Shown here in pieces: positions 1 to 12,600 of a stretch of DNA of 64,000 bases. Source of the stretch: Eonycteris spelaea (lineage: Eukaryota; Chordata; Mammalia; Chiroptera; Pteropodidae); assembly GCA_003508835.1 (NCBI GenBank), contig PUFA01000530.1, forward strand, positions 62,001 through 126,000, written 5' to 3'. The notes under the pieces were generated by a model. The model saw only the letters and a program-made list of their open reading frames with translations. It was not told the DNA's origin and did no database searches. Every line of letters begins with the position of its first letter. Within the stretch, counting starts at the first letter, position 1. The position numbers and the translations under genes are program-made.

Positions 1-194
1 GCAAGTTTTCATAGGATTACCTTACTTAATCTTTATAACAAACTTGCACAGTTGATATTATTATATTCATTATGAAGATAAAAAAGAGGCAAAAGGACTT
101 TTTTAAATCACAGGGCTGACTAATAATAGAATAAGTTACAAAATGAGTGCAGACTTCAAATTACATACTTGTCTCACCACAAACTTATGGACTG
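1..194. other. Intergenic, nothing identified
   Basis: AT-rich sequence at the left edge. I see no gene or clear repeat; it may continue the antisense L1 that follows. Confidence 0.4.
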
Positions 195-1262
195 ACCCCT
201 CAGAGAAGAATTTACTTTAGTGAGGCTCTGGTTCCAGCCGAGTCTGTTCTTTGGGTGTGTAGTTTGTGGAGGTGGTCAGGTGGTGCTCTGATGTGATTTG
301 AAACTGACTTAGGTGTCTTGTCCCTGGGGCGTTTGGAAGGTGCTTTGGTACAAACCAAGTTGGGGTTGCTTGGGAGAAGCTAAGCTGCAAACCAAAGCCA
401 GCCGCAGCCTGTGCTAGGCTTGGAGATGATTATCAAGAGATACAGAGCACACTGAGGCCAGATGCTGCTTGTCTGAGGATTGGGAACCTTTGAGAGATTT
501 TGGGAATTCTGTAGCATTAACCAGACAGGTTATTTGAATGGAAAAGCACTGGAAGTGGCTTGGGTGGGCCTGCAAGTAGGATGGGTCAGGATCTCAGTGA
601 ATCACCAGGACTAATAAATAATATGAGCTATGTTGTTGGAGATTCAGATATAGCACACATCTACAAGTATAGACTGGGTGGGGCAGGTCTCAACAAAGGA
701 ATGACAGCTTCTGCCAGCATTTCTGCTAGGAGAAAGCTAACCCTCAATCTTGCCCTTAAGCCAGATAACTCAGCTCCTTCCCATATTGCCCAGTGCCTTT
801 TGAGCTGCTGCTCAATACTGAGACTCAGAGTGAATAAATCTGCGAGTTCATGCATGGCCCTTTCAGAGGGACATCTGACAACTCCAGCCACCCTCATCTC
901 ACTTAGCAACAATCTCCACTGGTTTTCACAACAAGTTACAAGGACTTTCTTTCTTAGCACTGACATCCTGGCTGATATGCTTGGTGTGGGTCTGGGACCC
1001 CTCATTCTCAGGAGGGACCTCTGCAGAAGGAATATCCCTCCCAAGTTTTAACTGCCTCTTATGGGTGGAGGGCCAGCCTCTTTCATGTCTCTGTCCTCCT
1101 ACCATTCTTGATGTGGCTTCTTCTGCATATTCTTAGTTATAGGACTTCTGTTCAGGTAGACTTCAGGAAATTTTCAATGATGGTTGTTCTGTAGTTTAGC
1201 TGTCATTTTTCTGTGCTTGTGGCTGAGTCTAACATGATGTTTACCTACTGTGCCATCTTGAC
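195..1262 (-). mobile_element. L1 5'UTR fragment, antisense
   Basis: This GC-richer block matches by eye the block at about 43,140-44,285. Shared stretches include the 'gagagattttgggaa' region, 'ggaaaagc..aagtggcttg', and a common right end 'actgtgccatcttgac' against 'actctgccatcttaac'. On the minus strand that end reads 'aagatggca', a usual first motif of a full-length L1. The second copy continues into L1 ORF1, which identifies this block as the antisense 5'UTR. The left boundary is approximate. A 163-codon open frame inside it is not conserved in the other copy. Confidence 0.7.
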
Positions 1263-3306
1263 AAACCCACTTTGAATTCTATGTTTCTTCAAAATGTTGA
1301 TCATATAATGCTTAGAATTTATAAAATTCCTAGATATTACACTCCTAAACTCAGCATTTCTCCTCTTATTTACTAGTCTGACCTATACATTTGCATATCT
1401 TCATAGCCTGATACCATTAACACTTTTATCACTTTTCTTATAATATGAGAGTATGTTCCCAATTATAATTTTACCATCAGCCAAAAGGACTTTGAATTGT
1501 CTTTGTCTTGGACTTTTGAAGGAACTTGCTCTATATGCAAGAGAAACCTGAATGAAGTAGAAAAGGTACATATTTTGTAATTCTAAATAAAGCCTTACTT
1601 GCCAACTTGTCCCAATTACTGTTCTATGCATTACATATAAAACTATACCCCTAAAAGACAGAATTTATTTTCCTTATAGATGTTAGATAATACCTTAATA
1701 AAATATAATTACATATTTAAGAGAATAAGATGAGATAGGAAGAGAAAAACAGTAAGGTATGGTTAGGGAATAAGGACTTTGGGACTAGTGTGATTAATTT
1801 TGAATAGGGTAATTAAGTGTGGCATCCCTCACCAGGTAATATTTGAGTAATGGCCAGAACAAGTTCAGGAAAGGAATTTCTGGGCACATTTCAAGGAAGA
1901 ATATTCTAGTAGAGGAATGAAAGTACAACAGCTATGAGGTAAGGACATTCAGGTGGTATGTGCATAGAGTGATGGTAGTGGATATGAAGAACTAGACAAT
2001 GAAGTAAAAAACTCATTGTGGCACAGATTACACGAGAACTAAAAGAGCATTGGAGTGAAGTAAGATTTCTCTTATTTTGATGTTGAGAATAGATTGAAAG
2101 GGGACATTGGATGTTATTGCAAAAATCCAGGCAAAGGTTGATGGCTTAGACCAGGGTAGTAGTGCAAATGTTTTAATAAGTAGTTAGATTCTGCATATAT
2201 TGTGAAGGTATCACTGACTAATTTGCTTACTGATTGAATGTGAGGTGCTAGAGAGAGGAGACAGATTGATTTTAAGGAATTTAGCCTAAAGAACTGGAAA
2301 AAGGTTCTTCCATTAACTGGTATAAGGCATTTGTTTTATATATCTATTTATTTATTTATTCCCTACTTTGTTCTAAAATACATCAGAGATCAAGTAGTTA
2401 AGCATTTCCTCTAACTTCAATTTGTCTTTCTTTTCTCCTTGTTATTTACTTGCTCAATGTAGGATGTACCTACCTACCTTAAAAAAAAAAATTAAATGTA
2501 TTGCACTTATCCCAAGAAAAAGGGAGAAGACAAACTTTCCTTAGTTTTCAGAATTAAAGTCAAAGTTGCCATAGTTATGAATCTAAACTGCTCCACCATA
2601 AGCTTCTTATCTCTCTACTTTCAACAAAATTCATGTCCATCCATATTTACTGAGCACTTATTAGTGCAAAACATCATGTTAAAACAGAGTATACAAAGTA
2701 ATTAGAGAAGCAGATATGTTATCATAATATTAGCCATGATATAGAAAGTGAAAAATTAATTGCTGTGGTAGTATCAGTAGTATACCAGAGAGAGTAACTT
2801 AATCTAACTAAAATCATTCATGGAAGGCAGTATTTGAGCTGATCTCTGATTTTTTTTTTTTTTTTTTTTTTTTTTAGTCTGAGAGAGGCTATTTTAGAGG
2901 GGAAAAAAGTAAAGAATATAAAAATTTTTTTAAACAAAAGGAAAATGTAAAGGGAAAATTTTCTGCTAAGTATAAAAGTGTATTCTTGGGTTACAGAGGC
3001 AATCGACTATATAAGCAAATCTCATGATGTAGCTAACTAGGGAAAAATAAAGCAATTTACATATTTGAACATTGGTTCTTTCTTAGTTAACCCTCTCATA
3101 CAAACATATTGCAGAGCACATGGAACATAGAAATCTCTCACCAAATATTTGAATGAACAAATGAAAAAATATGGTAATGAATTAATTGATTATCCAATTA
3201 ATTCTCTAAACTAGTTGTCTAGTAACTCTCTCTCTCTCTCTCTCTCTCATAACTATCTTTTATTTATTATTTATTTGTTTGTTTGTTTGGCTCAACAGCT
3301 GAGAAG
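1263..3306. other. Intergenic, AT-rich
   Basis: No gene recognised. It contains a poly-T run (about 2851-2875), a (CT)n tract (3222-3248) and, near 2640-2680, wording typical of old MIR/L2 elements ('tttactgagcacttatt'). Short open frames here have no recognisable product. Confidence 0.5.
3222..3248. repeat. (CT)n microsatellite
   Basis: Uninterrupted CT dinucleotides directly before the olfactory receptor pseudogene. Confidence 0.9.
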
Positions 3307-4214
3307 ATGACAAATAAGAGCTAGACAGCAGTGATTGAACTTATATTTACTGGCTTTTCTTATCTGCACCAAGATGGACACTTATTTTTATACTCTTGCT
3401 TCTAATTTACCTATTCATCATCACTTGGGCCCTTAATGTCTTCTTTTCCATCAAACTGGATCTTTACCTCCACACCACATGCATTTCTTCATCAGTGGCT
3501 TCTTCTTCCTGGAGATCTGGTATACCGCAATCATCAACCCACAAATACTCTCCAATCTAGTCAGTGAGCAGAAGACCATTTCTCTGGCTGATCGTCTTTT
3601 GCCTATGTATTTCTTTGATTGCCTTGCATTTTCTGTGGTTTTCCTGCTTATTACCATGACTATGGATAGATACCTGGCCATCTGTAGCTCCTTCTCTTAC
3701 TCAACAAAAATGATACCTCAGCTCTACATTCAGCTAACTGTATGTTGTTACTTCTGTGGTTTCTTCACACTACTCCCTGACACTGCTTGGGTTTCATAGT
3801 CCAAATCGAATTAAGAGTATCATCTGCAACTTTGATCTCATCTTGATCTGACATGTATGGGCACAAATATAATTGTTTTAATCAAGGTTATCGACATCAT
3901 AGATGCTGTGCAAATATAATGCTGTGTTTTTGAGTTATGTTTGCATCATTGAGGTAATCCTATGTATCTGCTTTGTTGACTTAAACCAAAAGGCCTTTTC
4001 TATCTGTGCTTCCCACTTTGTTACTTTCTTAATAGTTTTAGGAAGTATGGCCTCAACATACCTGCATTTCTCTGCCAAGTACTCTTTCTTTCTGGTCATT
4101 AGCCTAGTGTTTGCAGTATTATCATTGTTCTCTAACCCAATTCTCTATAGCCTGAGGAGGAAAGAGATCAAGGAAGTATACATGTGCCAATCTACCTTAT
4201 TCAGACATATATAA
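3307..4214 (+). pseudogene. Olfactory receptor pseudogene, family 6 (OR6K-like)
   Basis: A class II odorant receptor (seven-helix GPCR) remnant. An ATG at 3307 is followed by TAG at the sixth codon, a second stop, and a frameshift before 3479. The next readable part (3479-3799) starts MHFFISGFFFLEIWYT and holds the TM3 end as MDRYLAICS (normally MAYDRYLAIC, so A-Y lost around the motif). A further break follows near 3800, and the last part (3903-4214) keeps KAFSICASH before TM6 and NPILYSLRRKEIKE of TM7. MHFFIS and the following wording resemble the OR6K subfamily, which lies next to the 5' end of SPTA1 in human. No function is expected; the exact subfamily member is unsure. Confidence 0.88.
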
Positions 4215-7200
4215 AATAATATAAAATACATACTCATTAAGTAATTATATTTATATCAATATCTATATTTATGGTTCCAGTGTGTTTGTTGCTGCTGTTT
4301 ATTTTTTTCTATGCATTGATGCTAAGTGGAATGTTTAGCCATTCTATCTCTGTGAACTTAGGAGATGTCCTCAGAGGTTGATTAGCCATAGAATCCAAAG
4401 AAAATAAGGTGAAGACTCACCCAGTTTCCTTCATTTATTCTTTGAATGCAAAGGGAGTCACGTAAAATTCTATCTCTGCAATGACAGCCCTGCCTTAACT
4501 ACTGAACAGAAATAAACATACCTTTTTCTGTGTCTCTATAAAACATTTCTTGAGCTTCTATTCAGTATAATTTGCATTCTTTCTTGCATCATGGTTTACA
4601 AGTTTTATATGGGCCCTCTAGTGTGTGAACTTGAAACTAGTATCGTATTTTATTCATCTTTATATTCCCAATGCCTATTAAAATTCTTTGCCCATAGAAA
4701 TGCTCAATAATGATTTGCTGAAAGAGAATAAATTAGAGGTAGTCTTTGTGTCTTGACAAAATAATAAGTTATATAATAAAAGCGATTATAAAAACAATTC
4801 AGATCATTTCCACATTCAACAAAGAATGGCAGAGGAGGAGTAGATAATGGGTAAAAGCAAGATTTGTGGTATATTTGGATATAAAACAATTTTTAGTGAT
4901 GAAATGAAGCCTTGTCACAGATAATCTACTCAAGTTTCTATGACTGAAATATATTTAGATGTTAAACAGGACTTTCATTGATATTCTTCTAATCTAGTTC
5001 CTGAAATATAAGAATTAAAGTTTATAGTTTAGTAATATATAGTACCATAAAGGAAATAATATGTTTAGTCTTAGCACTTGACTTCTAATCTCCTTTATTC
5101 TAATGGGAAAGGATATTTTTTAGTTAAACTCTTTTTACCCTAAGTAGGACCGTGTCACCAAACATGCTGTTTTTATAATATTAAGATTAAGCTTATACAG
5201 TTAGTTTCCTTCAGGGTTGCAGTGCTCAGAGATAATTATTAGTGGATGGAAACATCAAGCAATTTTTTTTTAAAGAGAAACAATTATCAAGTTTATTAAA
5301 TCTTGAACCATAGGTACATTTTTTCAATATCTTTTATACTGATACATAATGGCTGATTTGAAAAAAGCACTTATACAATTGTTTGAGTTGCACATGAGCC
5401 ATTTTTTTACATGAAATATCCTTTTTATTTCAAAGAAAGTTAAAAAAACTATAGATTTTTGAGTCTTAAAAATATCTTATTTAATAGACATGGTCTCAAA
5501 AATGATTAAAGTAACTCATTTGAAGAAAATCTGTTGCCAATGATTGCACTTGAACTTGCAAATGAAAATAAAAATTTTGGAAAACTTGTCTCCACTATAA
5601 AATTAACAACTTCTAAAATTTAAGTAAGATTTTCTAATGACTTATTGACAATTATTTTTTACATTCTTATTTTAAAAATTAATGATTCATAATAAAATTA
5701 TATCTTGAAGTAATTGGAATACATGAGGTTAGGATTATTCACATCAGTTAACAATAATTCTTTTTTGTTAAATTTAAATGCAAAGTGCTTTTTAAACAAC
5801 CATCTAAATTGAGTCATAAAACAATTCTCCAGAATAGATAGATTAGTCATTACTATCTCCCTTATATACTTAATAAAATGTAAATGATCACCTGATTAAT
5901 AAATGCTGGCATGAAGTCTTCAAATTAGACACTTCAGGTTCAAAAAAAATGTACCTTCCATTATCTCAAGCTTTCTTTCTATTTCAATTACATAGTTCAC
6001 TGTATAAAGGAAATATCATGGGTCGGGCTTTTATTTTCAATGTATTATACCAGTAAAACAGAAAAATAATAAAATAAAAATGATAGAGTGAGAGAAGGTA
6101 ATAGTATGGAAAATAGAGTTTAACTTTTTTATTATAGGTTTAAAAATTGTATAATACATAATTTTTCAGACTTAAAAGGCAAATAACTTTAGAGGATCTT
6201 AACTGATGAGTTTTTGTAAATATAATTAACTGCAAAAGTCTTTTTGTTTTTTGAATGTTATCTAATATTCTTTTCCATTTAGGAGGTAAATATTAGAGTC
6301 ATTTTAAAATAAGAACTAATTCTATAGAGACAATATAATTTTTAAAATAGTAAAATAATGATGTTTTCTATTCCATGAAAAAATTACTTTTACATTAAAA
6401 CTAAGATATTTTTCCTTGTTGGTAAATAAATTGAGAAAATTTGACTCCAAAAACCTATAGTAAACATGAATTTTAGTGATGCAAGTTGAAGAGACCTCAG
6501 AATTTTTGGCTATAAAACATCTCTTGGAGTTTCTGAACCTAGGAAAGGAAGATCTGATAACTGAGCAGAGGCTCAGGCAAGCTGTGCAGTGCTGATTAAA
6601 CTAGGTGTGAAGACATCTGCCCAGAGCTGATATCCATGACCAAATACAGCAGCCTTCCAAATCGCTCCCACTCTTGTCAAAGTGAATTAAGTTTTCTCTT
6701 TAATGAAGCTGTCCATGATTACTTAAAGCTTCCTCTATAGCCTCTCAGCACTCATTATGTACAGTTAAACATGTTATTTTAAAGATTGAACCTGATTCTA
6801 AACTCCTGTAGTATCTGTCGTACATTCTTTACCTGAGACTCCTCTAATCAGGATCTCCTTCATCAGAGCTAATAAACATACCTGAAAAACTATAAAAGTG
6901 GCTAGAAGTCAGAGACCAAGTATTAAGCCACCAGAGTTTAATATTTTCTCATTATGTTCTTCCATCAATCCAAAGAAGGTATCCTGATACTTGTGCTAGT
7001 AATGGTAAATGGTGCTCAGATACTGGAAAAACTTTGTCAGTCTAAAAAGACTGAGGAGATAAGATGAGACCAATTTAAAGAGTAACAGCCAGAGTGCTGT
7101 CAGAGAAACTCTTACCATGAGTCTCTCCTGGCAATAATGACAGAAAATTCAAAGAAAACTTTTGTTTTAATGTATCAAACCTCTTTTCTGACTGCCTCCT

Positions 7201-7244
7201 ATCTCTTCCACATTGCTAAGTGCTCTAAAGACTATTGTTCAACT
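4215..7244. other. Intergenic, AT-rich, mostly unassigned
   Basis: Apart from an L2 remnant at about 4560-4735 I recognise nothing. It is very AT-rich with short poly-A/T runs; no open frame has a recognisable product. Confidence 0.5.
4560..4735 (+). mobile_element. LINE2 3' end remnant
   Basis: The wording 'tattttattcatctttatattcccaatgcc' through 'gctcaataatgatttgctgaa' follows the L2 3' end pattern (strings like 'ttcatctttgtattcccagtgcc' and 'ctcaataaatgtttgctgaa'). Boundaries are approximate. Confidence 0.65.
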
Positions 7245-8913
7245 TATCCACTTTTTAAAATTAAATTAATTGAGTGACATTGGTTAATAAAATTATATAG
7301 GTTTCAAGTGCACAATTCAATAATATGTATATATATATTGCATTTTGTGTTCACCACCCAAACTTAAATTTCTTTTTGTCACTATATATTTTACTCCCTT
7401 TACCTTATACCTCCAACTTCCCCCCTTCCCTCATGGACCACTAGACTATTGCCCATTGCAATGAGTCACTGTTTGTCTTGTTCATTTGTTGCTTTTGGTT
7501 TTATATCCCACATATGAGTGAAATTATATAGTTCTCAACTTTTTCTGTCTGACTTATGTCACTTAGCATAATAATCTCAAGCTCCATCCATGTTGTCACA
7601 AATGGCAGTATTTCATTTTTCTTATAGCTAAGTAAAATTCCATTGTATATATGTACCACATTTTTTTACCCAGTCATCTATCGAAGGACACATTGTTTTC
7701 ATGGTTGGCCACTCTGAATAATACTGTAAGGAAAATGAGGGGCATATATCTTTACATATAAATATTTTCAAGTTTAATTGGTAGATATTTAGAAGAGAGA
7801 TTGCTGAGTCATAGGGTAATTCTATACTTAATTTTTAAGGAAACTCCATACTGTTTTCTACAGTGGCTATATTAATTTACATTCCCACCAGCAGTGTATG
7901 AGTTTCTTTTTCCCCACAACCTCTCCAACATTTGTCCTGTTGATGTTAGCCATTCTAACAGGTTTGAGGTAGTATCTCATTGTAGTTTTGATTTGCATAT
8001 CCCTAATAGCTAGTGCTGTTGAGCATCTTTTCGTATGTCTATTGGCCATTTGTATATCTTTTTGAGAGAGGTGTCTGTTCAGGTCCTTTGCCCATTTTTA
8101 AATTGGATTGTTTTGTTCTTGTTGTTGATGGGTTCTATGAGTTCTTTGTATATTTTGAATATTAGCCTCTTATCAGAGGCATTGTTTGCAAATACTTTCT
8201 CCCATTCAGCTGGTTGTTTTTTGTCTTGTTGATGGTTTCTTTTGCTGTGTAGAAGCTTTTTAGTTTGATATAGTCTCATTCATTTATTTTTCTTTTACTT
8301 CTCTTGCCTTTGAGGTCAAGTTCATATAATCCTCTCTAAAACCGAGGTCCATAATTTTAATAACTATATATATTTTTATGCAGTTCATTTTGGTGTTTGG
8401 TGACAGATACCGGTATAGTTTCATTCTTTTGCATGTGGCTCTCCAATTTTCTTAGTACCATTTATTGATGAGGTTGTCCTTTGTATATTGTATGTTTTTA
8501 GCTCCTTTGTCAAAAATTATTTACCCATATATATGTGGGCTTATTTCTTGGCTTTCAACGTGGTTCCATTGTTTTGTGTCTGTTTTTATTTTATTTTATT
8601 TTATTTTATTTTAATTTTTTATTTTGCCAATTCCTTGCATGTTCATGGATTGAAAGAATCAACATAGTTAAAATGGCCATATTACCCAAAGCAATATACA
8701 GATTTAATGTAATCCCCATCAAAATCCCAAAGGCATTTTTTAAAAGAAATAGAACAAAAAGCATCAGATGTATGGAATCACAAAAGATCCTGAATAGCCA
8801 AAGCCATCCCGTGGAAAAACAAACAAACAAACAAACAAACAAACAAGTTCAGAGGTATCACACTGCATGACTTCAAATTACACTACAAAGCAAACATAAT
8901 CCTATCCACTTTT
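7245..8913 (-). mobile_element. L1 insertion with inverted 5' segment (twin-primed) and TSDs
   Basis: From 7256 to about 8590 the sequence is the antisense 3' end of L1: 3'UTR, then the ORF2 C-terminus. On the minus strand 8079-8279 encodes an ORF2 tail with the EWEKVFANN and IYKELIE motifs. From about 8600 to 8900 the orientation flips: the + strand now reads L1 ORF2 in sense ('aatggccatattacccaaagcaat', 'aatccccatcaaaatccca'). The inner ends of the two parts are nearly adjacent in L1. The insertion is bounded by the direct repeat tatccactttt (7245-7255 and 8903-8913), a target-site duplication. A (TTTTA)n run marks the junction and an (AAAC)n run (8818-8846) sits in the flipped part. Stops throughout. 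Confidence 0.85.
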
Positions 8914-9849
8914 ATTTTATTTAATGATGACCTATCCATTGAATGAGCTCTTTTATATTCTTGTCCACAAGGTCATCACATAGTTGGCACTCTTGGTGAG
9001 AAGATCTTGGAATAGGACAACTAGAAATGTTGAGGGACTAAGAAAAAATTGACTAAAACAGATGAGGAGCACAGTGGCGTAATGGTCATACTCACATAAA
9101 TTTGACTCTGTATAAATACTTACAAACCAAAATATCCTTAAAAGAACTTGCTTCTCAGTGACTACTTCTGTTTTCTCATATAAAAATAGGAATGATAATA
9201 CTTGCTTTGCAGAATCTTCTAAAAAATTATAAATTAATGTAAACTAATCATGTTGATATATAAATTAAGATATGGTAAATTCTAATTGATGGTGGTTCTT
9301 AGCCCTCTTATTCTCATCTTCCAGTATTATTTATTTTTTCCCTAGAATCTGGATATAATTAATTGTAGTGAAACAGTGCTCAATATTATTTGTTTCATTT
9401 TATATTCTTTACAAACTGCCTCAGTATTTGTAAATGTGAGAATTCACAGTTCAGTAACTAAAAAAACAAAAAAAGTTGACATACCAACAAATTTGCTGAA
9501 TATTAATGTAGCTACACAAAATTTTATATGCAACACATGAACTTTACTGTTATAGAATTTAGCCTTTGTAAACTAGCTTACACAAAGTTAATCTTTGCTT
9601 ATCTGTCCTGACCAACGAAATATTGTACCAACAGACCCTCCCATAGCTTTTAACTATGTAAACGGATGATTTCTCCCCTTAAGACAAGGTGAAAAAAAAC
9701 ATAAATTCCTACTCAGAAAAAAAAAATGTTAACCCAGAATTTTCAAATTCTGGTTTTAGCAGATGTAACACCAGAAATATGTTATGGGCAGCTCTTTATT
9801 CTTTTACCTGAGTAGTACTATAGTTACAGTGTTGAACAAAAAACACACA
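8914..9849. other. Intergenic, nothing identified
   Basis: AT-rich unique-looking sequence between the L1 and the EEF1A1 pseudogene. No gene or repeat recognised. Confidence 0.45.
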
Positions 9850-11505
9850 GTTTCTCATTAAACTTTGTTTTAATGGATCTCAAAATTCTGTGACACATTT
9901 TTGGTCAAGGTGTTTCCATCAAAAAATATTTATTTTAAAAGCTAATAACTTAAAAACTGCTACACACACACACAACCCAAATGGTCCACAAAACATTTTT
10001 GTTTCCTTCTGAAGATTTTATAATGCATTGCAATCATTAACCAGTCTTTTACTATTAACTTAAATGGCATATTTCAAGGCAAACAATTCTGAGACTGTTC
10101 TTCCACCACTGATTAATACTGGGGGCAGGTATTGGAGATGATATTCATTTAGCCTTTTGAGCTTTCTGGACAGACTTGGTGACTTTGCCAGCTCCAGCTC
10201 CTTTCTTCTCCATTGCTTTGATGACACCCACAGCAATTGTCTCTTTCATGTCACAAATAGCAAAATGGCCTAGAGCAGGATAGTCAGAGAGGCTCTCAAC
10301 ACACATGAGCTTGACAGGAACCATATCAACAATGGCAGCATCACCAGATTTCAAAAACTTTGAGCTATCTTCCATTTTTTTCTCAAAACAATGACCAACC
10401 TTCTACTTCAGCTCAGGAAATTTGCAAGCTATGTGAGCCATGTGACAATCCCATACAGGTGCATAATTGACATTGATTTGGTCTGAGTGGTTCAGGATAA
10501 TCACCTGAGACATGGAGTCAGCTGCTTCCATTGGTGGTTCATTTTTGCTGTTGCCAGCCACATTGCCATAATAAACATCTTTGACACATATATTCTTGAC
10601 ATTGAAGCCTACACATTGTTACCAGGAAGAGTTTCACTCAAAGCTTCATGGTGTATTTGATTTCAACAGCATTTACTTTAATTGTAGCATTGACTGGACC
10701 AAAGGTAACCACCATGCTTGGTTTGAGAACACATGTCTCTACTCAGTCCACAGGGACAGTACCATTACCACCAATTTGTAGACATCCTGGAGTGGAAGAA
10801 GTAAAGGCTTGTCAGTTGGATGAGTTGGTGGCAGGATGTAATCCAGAGCTTCAAGCAGTGTGGTTCCACTGACATCACCAACTTTACAGGTGATTTTCCA
10901 TCTCTTGAACCAAGGTATGTTAGCACTTTGTTCCAGGATGTTGTCACCATTTTAAACAGAAATTAGCACAAATGCTGACTTTGTTAATGATTTCCTTGTA
11001 CCAATTCTGGCTGTAGGGTGGCTCAGTGTAACCATTTTCTTAACATCAACAGTTAGATGTTTCATATCAATGTGTAAGCAAGACGGTTACACTCACAGTT
11101 CTGCCCATTCTTGAAGATACATGCTTCAAATTCACCAACACCAGCAGCAACAATCAGGACATCATGGTCAGCCTGAAATGTACTTGTAATAATGTTTTTG
11201 ATAAAGTCTCTGTGTCTCAGGGCATAAATGACAGTCACATAATACTTGCTGGCCTCGAATGTTTACAGAGAGATATCAGTGGTGATACCATGCTCACATT
11301 CAGCTTTCAGTTTATCTAAGACTCAGTCATACTTGAAGGAGTCCTTCCCCATGTTAGCAGCCCCTTTCTCAACTTTTTCTATGGTTCTTTTGTCAATCCC
11401 ACCACATTTGTGGATCAGATGACCAGTCGAGGTAGATTTGCCAGAATTCACATATGTAATGATGATGACATTAATATGAGTCTTCCTTTCCCATTTTGGC
11501 AGTTA
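9850..11505 (-). pseudogene. EEF1A1P: EEF1A1 processed pseudogene
   Basis: An intron-free antisense copy of elongation factor 1-alpha mRNA. The start region (ATG complement at 11,492-11,494, preceded by CCAAA) and the stop (10,145-10,147) bound about 1,350 bases, against 1,389 for a full CDS, so deletions are present. The C-terminal 76 codons (10,145-10,375) are still open and carry [31 protein letters not shown] and the final [15 protein letters not shown]. Upstream parts have many stops and shifts. About 295 bases of the 3'UTR follow, ending near 9850 (minus strand 'gtttaatgagaaa'). No clear poly(A) or target duplication remains. The symbol only denotes 'EEF1A1 pseudogene'. Confidence 0.93.
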
Positions 11506-12600
11506 ATCTATTGTGGAAAAGGTTCTTTTTATATTTTAAGTAAAGATTAAAAATGTCACCTCCCCACTCCAACTCCAACCAGAGGTTCCTTGGTGCATGT
11601 AATAGAATGTATTCTTTAAAATTTGTCTTCTTGCCTTTCTTACCCAGATTTGATTTGAATATAATGAATCTATATGGAAACTATATGGAAAAGTAAAGTA
11701 GTACCAGAATTTCTAGAAGAGAATTTTAAAGTTCTTTGTTTATTTGTTTGTTTGTTTGTTTGTTTGTTTGTTTTGGTGGGGCGAGGGTGAGATGACCCAG
11801 AAATGAAGAAACCCAAAATGTAGAACCTTGATTACTCTAGTAGACCATGAAAGTTAGATTATTCTAAATGGATTTCCACTGGAATGATGTTTTGCATGGA
11901 TAGTCCCACTGCTTTATAGGAGGTTCTGAAACCATCCCACTACTTTTTCGTTTGTTTCATTTTTGTAAATTTGCCCCAAAGAATTATGCCGTTGGAAAAT
12001 AACTTTTGCTTCCCTTTCTCTACATTAAAAATAGTACATAAAAAAGGATGACTTTTTCCTCATATTTTATAACCCAATCTTGTTTTCCAATACTTTGTGA
12101 CCATTAGTTTGTCAAATGAGGTATTCTAATTTTTGCTTTATGAAATACAAATAGACACACATATCTTACTTCTTTTTTTCCTTCAATTTAAATTATTAAG
12201 GATACAGCTAAATCAGATTTTTAAAAAATTCAATAAAATTTTCCTCCTATTTAGGCAAAGGCTGTATAGCAAAAATTAGGGTATCTTATTGAGTTAAATG
12301 TTATTAAAAATCTATAGTTGGGTTTTGCTGAAGTTGTTGAGTTGTATTCCTAGAAACAGACTGGAACAAAACCTGTGTATGCCCTGAGTTTTTATAAGTC
12401 TGCACAGAGTCTGAAAAATGGACAATACAAAATTTCTTCCAGATATACATTTTTTAGGAATAAAATATAAAACTAATCAAAGAAACAAACACAGCCTTAA
12501 CACAGCCTCTTTATTTTACATTTATAACTGTTTTTTCTTTCTCATTTTTCATTTCAATATCTTGGTTCCTTTTTTTTTTTTTTTTATAAAGTCCTACTGA
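11506..12600. other. SPTA1 distal upstream region
   Basis: AT-rich sequence between the EEF1A1 pseudogene and the SPTA1 promoter cluster. It holds a (TTTG)n tract (11,742-11,774) and poly-T (about 12,571-12,587). Nothing else recognised. Confidence 0.45.
11742..11774. repeat. (TTTG)n microsatellite
   Basis: Eight tandem TTTG units, slightly imperfect at the left end. Confidence 0.85.

Noticed and set aside
560..1051. 163-codon open frame
   Set aside because: It lies in an antisense L1 5'UTR, has no recognisable domain and is not kept in the second copy at 43-44 kb.
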